From Nanobdellota archaeon (GTDB taxonomy: Archaea; Nanobdellota; Nanobdellia; Woesearchaeales; JAUYGA01): 18,094 nucleotides of DNA. The stretch spans positions 1-18,094 of the forward strand of contig JAUYGA010000050.1 of NCBI GenBank assembly GCA_030690755.1, read 5' to 3'. Below the pieces are notes generated by a model that made no database searches, had not been told where the DNA came from, and worked only from the letters and a program-made list of their open reading frames with translations. The translations under genes were made by a program, and so were the position numbers. Positions 14,159 through 18,094 of the stretch are shown piece by piece. Position 1 is the first letter of the stretch; every line of letters starts with the position of its first letter.

Positions 14159-16738
14159 TTATTTTGTCTTTCCCCATGAATCTTTAAGCTGCTTTAAGAA
14201 TTTACTTGCAGCGCCAACAATATGCTCAGGTTGAGTCCTGAAAATGTTTGCGACCTGCTTCAGAAGATTCTCTTCTGTTCCTGAATAATGTTCATGACTT
14301 ATCAGTACAATTGAGTCAACTTGCTTTCCCTTTTTGACAACAGTTTTCCACTTCTCGAACAATTCGCGAGCCCTTCCAGGAGTCTGATCAATATCACAAT
14401 TGACTAGCTGCGCAAACTCAAAAAGAATGCTTGAATCCTTATTGACAGTTTCAACAGCAGCTTTTCCAGAAGCAAACTCTATCCTTACAATGCCATCCTG
14501 AACTTTTGAAGTCTTTAAGATTTTTATTGCGCCAGCCTCTTTTGTAGAATTAAGATGCGTTCCTGCGCAAGCCTCAACATCAAAACCAGGAATCTCAATA
14601 ACACGGATATCTTTTCCAGGAACTGCTCCTCCCTGATACAATCTGAAACCATATTTTTGCTCTGCAATATTTCTCTTGATGAAAGATTTTTTCACAGGCA
14701 AATCCTTGGCAACAATATCATTGGCAAAAGCCTCAATCTTCTTCAACTCATCCTCGCTGATACTGTCAAAATGCGTAATGTCTAGTCTTGCCTTGTCGGT
14801 GAATTTTGCAGCGCCTGCCTGCCAAACATGATTACCCAAAATGATTCGCGCAGCGCCATTAATTATGTGAGTTGAAGTGTGATGCTGAGCAAGTTGTGTT
14901 CTACGGTCCTTATCAACAAGGCATTGAACTTTATCTCCCTGATTTATATTAAATGTTTTTCCTTTGCTGCTAGCAACAATATGAATAATGACATTACCTT
15001 GTTTCATAACATCAACAACATCAAACCCATTAATTTTTCCAATGTCATGAAGCTGACCTCCAGATGTCGGATAAAAAGCAGTCTCATCAAGAACAACAAA
15101 CTGAACTGGCCTTCCTTCTTTTTGTCCTTCAATAATTTCCTTGACTTTTGCTTCAAACTCCAAAAGAAGGTAATTATCAAAATAAAGCGCTTTAGTGTCT
15201 TTTGTCTTCAGATTAATCTTCTCGTCCTTCTTTGTCGCAGTCTCCTGTTTTTTCTGCGAATCAGCATGCCTGGCAGCAACCCTGGCATAAAAGTCATCTG
15301 GAACAGAAACCTTTTTACCAAGAAGTTCAGCTTCCTTTTCAATAATATCGGGAGAAACACCATGACTATCATAAAGCTCTAAAAGCAATTCTTCTGAAAT
15401 CTTCTCATCTTTTTCAATCAATGCTTTTACAATGCTACGCGTTTTTTCTTTTGTAGCGCTGTATTTCCTTTTTTCGACTTCAAGAATCTTTGAGACTTCA
15501 ACAAGATTCTCTTTCAGCTCAGGGAATAATGGGAAAAGATACTCTGCATGCCACTCGCAAACTTCAGGCAATGAAATATCCCAACCATACCTATCAATCA
15601 ATGCAAGGGCCCTTCGCAATATAACACGGAGATTATAACCGCCACCGACATTGCTTGGAAGCACACCATCGCTTAATGCAACCAAGAGTGAACGCGAATG
15701 TTCAGCAATAGAATAAATCGCTGCAAGAGGCTGGATTTTTACCTTAAGCTCTTCAGCACTCAAGCCGATTTTCTTTGCAACATCAGCCCAAGCCTCATCA
15801 ATATCTTCAACCTCATCAACATTAAGATAAGAAGAATAAGGCAGGAATTTCTTCATAAGATGCTCGTCAACCTTTATCCCTGTTCTTTTGTACAAGCGCT
15901 CGCAAACAATAGGAAATGTCGTCTCATAACTAGTGCTTTTACCAATGCTGATCCAAGAATTACGTTCATGACCCATACCCATATCAAGAACCTTCAACTT
16001 AAGAGGCTTGTACTTTTCGCTGCTGACATCATGAGTCATATAAACTTGGTTTCCTAATTCAAGACCTCTGCAGAAATATTCCATGCAAACACCAGCGTTT
16101 CCGCCGCCAGCCCAACCATCCTCATGATACTTTATCTCAAATTTAGGAATACCAAGACCAAGAACAATCCAATCATGAATATCCTTGAAATATTTTGGCT
16201 GGTCATATTCTTCAATAGGTTTGAAAGCATGCTGGCCAATCATGACAAAACCAGTATAATGAGCTCCAGTGATTCCGACATTATCAATATCATTGAATCT
16301 TAAGCAGAACTGAGGAACAACAAGCGGATTTGCCGGCGGTTCAACTTCACCTGAAACAACATATGGCTGAAAATCATAAATAGATGCCTGAACAAAATCA
16401 GTATCGTCTCTCCAGCGGGCAGCTACAGGATAACGCTTTATTGGTTTATATCCGCGCTTCTCAAAAAATTCCGCAAAAGCTTTCCAGACACCAACATAAT
16501 CCATCTTATTCTTTGCAGGAGAATTACCGATAAACCTAAAACCGCCTGAACAAGTAGGATCGCCGCAAACATCAAGTTCTTTGTTGTCAGCAGTTGACCA
16601 ATAAAAAGTTCCGCATTTCTTGCACTCATGCCTGACAAAACCTTCTGACTTCAAAACTGATGTAGCATAGAATTTATCAGGATCCTTCCTCGCCATTGCC
16701 TTGAATTCCTTCTTGATTTCCTTGTCAGTCTTGGCCAT
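14159..16738 (-). CDS. alaS: Alanyl-tRNA synthetase, archaeal type
   Basis: This 859-residue enzyme charges tRNA-Ala. It opens with the archaeal N-terminal extension containing a zinc-binding CKKC and CGDPTC module. The class II catalytic core follows (AARWRDDTDFVQASIYDFQP, FCLRFNDIDNVG, and the GGGNAGVC and MGMGHERNSW glycine-rich segments). The linker and editing domain carry HTSTH at 620-624 and CAGTH at 724-728, the zinc ligands that hydrolyse mischarged Ser/Gly. After editing only about 95 residues remain, so the C-terminal domain looks reduced compared with typical archaeal enzymes of around 900 residues. A TATA box is centred about 26 bases before the ATG with no Shine-Dalgarno, implying a leaderless mRNA. 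A DUF1847-like gene follows 17 bases downstream. Confidence 0.97.
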   Translation of the reverse strand: MAKTDKEIKKEFKAMARKDPDKFYATSVLKSEGFVRHECKKCGTFYWSTADNKELDVCGDPTCSGGFRFIGNSPAKNKMDYVGVWKAFAEFFEKRGYKPIKRYPVAARWRDDTDFVQASIYDFQPYVVSGEVEPPANPLVVPQFCLRFNDIDNVGITGAHYTGFVMIGQHAFKPIEEYDQPKYFKDIHDWIVLGLGIPKFEIKYHEDGWAGGGNAGVCMEYFCRGLELGNQVYMTHDVSSEKYKPLKLKVLDMGMGHERNSWISIGKSTSYETTFPIVCERLYKRTGIKVDEHLMKKFLPYSSYLNVDEVEDIDEAWADVAKKIGLSAEELKVKIQPLAAIYSIAEHSRSLLVALSDGVLPSNVGGGYNLRVILRRALALIDRYGWDISLPEVCEWHAEYLFPLFPELKENLVEVSKILEVEKRKYSATKEKTRSIVKALIEKDEKISEELLLELYDSHGVSPDIIEKEAELLGKKVSVPDDFYARVAARHADSQKKQETATKKDEKINLKTKDTKALYFDNYLLLEFEAKVKEIIEGQKEGRPVQFVVLDETAFYPTSGGQLHDIGKINGFDVVDVMKQGNVIIHIVASSKGKTFNINQGDKVQCLVDKDRRTQLAQHHTSTHIINGAARIILGNHVWQAGAAKFTDKARLDITHFDSISEDELKKIEAFANDIVAKDLPVKKSFIKRNIAEQKYGFRLYQGGAVPGKDIRVIEIPGFDVEACAGTHLNSTKEAGAIKILKTSKVQDGIVRIEFASGKAAVETVNKDSSILFEFAQLVNCDIDQTPGRARELFEKWKTVVKKGKQVDSIVLISHEHYSGTEENLLKQVANIFRTQPEHIVGAASKFLKQLKDSWGKTK

Positions 16739-16760
16739 GAGGATGGAAATCAGAATTCAG

Positions 16761-16769
16761 TATAAAAAG
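16761..16769 (-). promoter_or_regulatory. TATA box of alaS (probable leaderless transcript)
   Basis: Minus-strand CTTTTTATA is centred about 26 bases before the alaS ATG, the normal TATA-to-start distance in archaea. No ribosome-binding motif is present in between. Confidence 0.6.
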
Positions 16770-16899
16770 TTAATTGTTTGAAATTGGTTGCAAATTGATT
16801 ACTCCGAAAATCATACGGAAACAGTTAAAAAGAAGAAATGAACAAACACAAAAGAAAAAAAATAAAAGAAAAAAATAAAAAAACTAAATTAAAACTGTC

Positions 16900-17103
16900 T
16901 CAAAACTTTTTGTGGTTCTGATAACAATCTCTGCAATAAACTGACTTGCCTTCTGTTGGCTTGAAAGGAACTTCGCATTCTTTTCCGCAATCTGAGCAAA
17001 CTGCTTTATGCATTTCTCTTGGGCCGCTATTAAAACTGCTGCCGCCACCGCCGCCTCTGAAGCCGCCTCTTCCGCCGCCTCTATTATTGTCTCCATATCC
17101 CAT
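16900..17103 (-). CDS. RGG-type glycine-rich zinc-ribbon protein (probable nucleic-acid binding)
   Basis: The 67-residue protein has a Gly/Arg-rich head (MGYGDNNRGGGRGGFRGGGGG) joined to a CxxC...CxxC ribbon: CSDCGKECEVPFKPTEGK, then CRDC. This ribbon, with its VPFxPxxGxxVYC spacing, matches the small zinc-binding family often labelled zf-trcl. RGG repeats plus a ribbon suggest RNA or single-stranded DNA binding, for instance as a chaperone, but this is inference. The ATG has GGTGA eight bases upstream. A GTTTAAATA promoter lies about 100 bases upstream, giving a leader of about 78 bases. The Gly-rich reading frame is preferred over the overlapping Ala-rich frame because it carries the zinc ribbon. 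Confidence 0.85.
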   Translation of the reverse strand: MGYGDNNRGGGRGGFRGGGGGSSFNSGPREMHKAVCSDCGKECEVPFKPTEGKSVYCRDCYQNHKKF

Positions 17104-17203
17104 TTTACTTCACCTTATTGGTTTATTATCTATTCGTTATACTTGAATACGCAAAGAAAAAGTCGCATTCTTCGTATACTATTTTAGGTGAAATCACTGT
17201 TTC

Positions 17204-17211
17204 TATTTAAA
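17204..17211 (-). promoter_or_regulatory. TATA box of the RGG zinc-ribbon gene
   Basis: Minus-strand TTTAAATA in GTTTAAATAG. The expected transcription start near 17181 leaves a leader of about 78 bases, unusually long here compared with the leaderless genes. Confidence 0.45.
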
Positions 17212-17348
17212 CCTATTTGATTTTTAGGCCAAAATTGCCAAAATAACACAGGTTTTAGCCCTTTTTTTGCCTTAAACACCAACGCCAGAAAAATCATATC
17301 AAAACAAGAAAAAAAAGAAATCAAAAAAAAAATCAAAAAATCAAGAAA

Positions 17349-17672
17349 TTATATATCCTTTCCGCAATAAGGACACATCTTTGGGACATTATCCTCTGCC
17401 CTTGCGAACTTATAATTGCAGGAACCGCAGACAAGCGAGACCTTCTTCATTTCAGGCATTGCTTTTGCGACAGGAGACTCCTTGGCCTTCTGAAAAGAGC
17501 CTTGCTTCTCTATCCTGACCGCTTCTTCACTATCATCCTCAGAAAGATCCTCACTAAGCTCAACTTCCTCAGAATCCGTGGATTCGAGATTAGCATGCCT
17601 CAAATCGACATTCTCTTCATCATCTACGCTTTTTCTTTTAAAAACATTTTTTATGTAGTCAACAAAGCCCAT
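17349..17672 (-). CDS. Acidic protein with C-terminal zinc ribbon, unknown function
   Basis: The 107-residue product has a short basic N-terminus, a strongly acidic middle (about 16-52, rich in Asp, Glu and Ser), and a C-terminal zinc ribbon with CGSC and CPYC. GAGGTGA lies seven bases before the ATG. The promoter box and ~72-base leader resemble those of the neighbouring RGG zinc-ribbon gene. The acidic tract could contact basic proteins or mimic nucleic acid, but no family is recognised. Confidence 0.8.
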   Translation of the reverse strand: MGFVDYIKNVFKRKSVDDEENVDLRHANLESTDSEEVELSEDLSEDDSEEAVRIEKQGSFQKAKESPVAKAMPEMKKVSLVCGSCNYKFARAEDNVPKMCPYCGKDI

Positions 17673-17766
17673 TTTTATTCACCTCTGCCATGAAAAACAA
17701 CATGGTTGTCTATCACCATCTTTTTCCCGGCGAGTAATTATATTGAACTTGAAAAATGATTATGTA

Positions 17767-17774
17767 TATTTAAA
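17767..17774 (-). promoter_or_regulatory. TATA box of the acidic zinc-ribbon gene
   Basis: Minus-strand TTTAAATA in GTTTAAATATA. The predicted start near 17744 gives a leader of about 72 bases, which contains a small CCATG...CATGG inverted repeat before the Shine-Dalgarno. Confidence 0.45.
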
Positions 17775-17810
17775 CTTTTAGGTTAATTTATGAGATTAAT
17801 TCATGTTTTA

Positions 17811-17817
17811 AAAAAAA
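17811..17817 (-). terminator. Oligo-T terminator of tRNA-His
   Basis: Seven T residues on the minus strand directly follow the encoded CCA of tRNA-His, a typical archaeal termination signal. Confidence 0.6.
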
Positions 17818-17834
17818 TGGGGCGGCCAGCGAGA

Positions 17835-17873
17835 CAGTCGAGCTACGCTCTCCTTTGTCAGATGCATCAGCTA
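17835..17873 (-). other. T-loop intron of tRNA-His
   Basis: This 39-base segment interrupts the T-loop between positions 59 and 60. Excision restores TTCGATT exactly. Unlike the anticodon-loop intron, its splice motif is relaxed, with one mismatch in the central helix and a 4-bp inner helix. Confidence 0.8.
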
Positions 17874-17894
17874 ATCGAACTCGCGCCAAGGGAT

Positions 17895-17919
17895 GACTGT
17901 TAACTGCTTTAAAAGTTAG
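17895..17919 (-). other. Anticodon-loop intron of tRNA-His
   Basis: A 25-base intron at the canonical 37/38 position. It folds as TAACT...AGTTA next to the CTGT/ACAG helix, with two 3-base bulges holding the cut sites. Confidence 0.88.
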
Positions 17920-17982
17920 CCACAGTCCCCTATTCTACCATTGAACTATGGCCGCCATAAAACTGAAAATGCTTTAAATTTG

Positions 17983-17990
17983 TTTATAAA
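17983..17990 (-). promoter_or_regulatory. TATA box of tRNA-His
   Basis: Minus-strand TTTATAAA preceded by AGAAACA is centred about 30 bases before the tRNA 5' end. It shares TTTATAAACAAA with the tRNA-Gly promoter and the AGAAA upstream context with the MutS-like promoter. Confidence 0.65.
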
Positions 17991-18037
17991 TGTTTCTAGC
18001 TGATTGCCAAATAGGGCAGTGCTAAGGCAAGCGTAAG

Positions 18038-18046
18038 ATTTAAATA
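18038..18046 (+). promoter_or_regulatory. TATA box and leader of a plus-strand gene starting beyond the window
   Basis: ATTTAAATA predicts transcription from about 18068. The window ends in CCGGAG, a probable ribosome-binding site, so a gene should start a few bases past 18094. A 7-bp inverted repeat (ATCAGTG at 18054-18060, CACTGAT at 18077-18083) flanks the predicted start and could be an operator or leader hairpin. Confidence 0.45.
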
Positions 18047-18094
18047 CTTGCTAATCAGTGAATACAAAACCATAAACACTGATAAACACCGGAG

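Larger units (their letters stand above)
17818..17956 (-). tRNA. tRNA-His, anticodon GUG, with two introns and encoded G-1 and CCA
   Basis: Exons are 17920-17956, 17874-17894 and 17821-17834, with CCA at 17818-17820. The 8-bp acceptor GGCGGCCA pairs with TGGCCGCC and includes the G-1:C73 pair diagnostic of tRNA-His. Removing 17895-17919 (25 bases) joins GGGGA-CTGTGG to A-TCCCT, giving a 7-base loop with anticodon GTG. Its boundaries sit in a perfect bulge-helix-bulge: central CTGT/ACAG, bulges GGC and TCA. Removing 17835-17873 (39 bases) restores a T-arm GCGAG-TTCGATT-CTCGC. That intron, at position 59/60, has a relaxed bulge-helix-bulge: TTCG/CGAC with one mismatch, bulges ATT and TGT, inner AGCT/AGCT. 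The mature tRNA, 72 bases before CCA, then fits every arm. Confidence 0.9.

Noticed and set aside
14879..15382. 167-codon open frame on the plus strand inside alaS
   Set aside because: It is antisense to well-conserved AlaRS domains, has no ribosome-binding site, and its Asn/Ser/Phe-rich product looks like a by-product of the opposite strand.
16884..17096. Alanine/glutamate-rich open frame overlapping the RGG zinc-ribbon gene
   Set aside because: It reads the glycine repeats in another frame. The alternative frame has a good ribosome site, an ATG and a recognisable zinc ribbon.
17675..17719. 14-codon upstream open frame before the acidic zinc-ribbon gene
   Set aside because: It starts with ATG and ends 2 bases before the gene, but has no clear ribosome site and no amino-acid run suggesting attenuation. 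Too short to support.
1..18094. CRISPR array or cas genes
   Set aside because: No regularly spaced long repeats with unique spacers and no cas-like proteins. The 22-base repeats are short and A-rich with only three copies.

Overview
The window is AT-rich and archaeal. The evidence is an archaeal-type alanyl-tRNA synthetase, an NreA-family repair protein, TATA-box promoters about 27 bases upstream of tRNA and protein starts, several apparently leaderless genes, a tRNA-Gly gene without encoded CCA, and an intron-split tRNA-His with bulge-helix-bulge splice sites. The many compact genes, small zinc ribbons and odd tRNA structure suggest a DPANN-type lineage such as Woesearchaeota/Pacearchaeota. 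That placement is inference.

Region 1 (about 1-6320) looks like the integrase-proximal end of an integrative mobile element. A tyrosine recombinase gene lies just past the 3' end of a tRNA-Gly gene, on the same strand. Beyond it is a tightly packed operon resembling a minimal type IV secretion/conjugation apparatus: a small zinc-ribbon protein, a VirB2-like pilin with a signal peptide, a polytopic VirB6-like protein, a PrgI-VirB4 fusion ATPase with an extra nuclease-like C-terminal domain, and a two-helix membrane protein with a very basic tail. Three direct repeats at an exact 22-base period lie just upstream of the operon's TATA box. The operon continues past the left edge. No relaxase or coupling protein is visible.

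Region 2 (6321-9513) has tRNA-Gly(UCC), a divergent MutS-family ATPase lacking recognisable mismatch-recognition domains, and a DHH/DHHA1 phosphoesterase. Region 3 (9523-9789) has no protein gene but holds a candidate structured RNA closed by a perfect 14-bp inverted repeat. Region 4 (9790-10902) is a two-gene operon for single-span membrane proteins of unknown function, one with an EF-hand-like loop. It diverges from a plus-strand block (11014-13582) of nreA, a YggS/PLPBP-family PLP protein and a reverse rubrerythrin. Region 5 (13608-16738) is alaS followed by a DUF1847-like gene. Region 6 (16900-18094) has two small zinc-ribbon genes and a tRNA-His gene that appears to carry two introns, one in the anticodon loop and one in the T-loop, plus the promoter of a plus-strand gene starting past the right edge.

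The strongest leads are the tRNA-Gly-linked secretion element with its unusual VirB4 fusion, the tRNA-His T-loop intron, and the structured element at 9605-9735. All functional statements come from motif reading without database searches.
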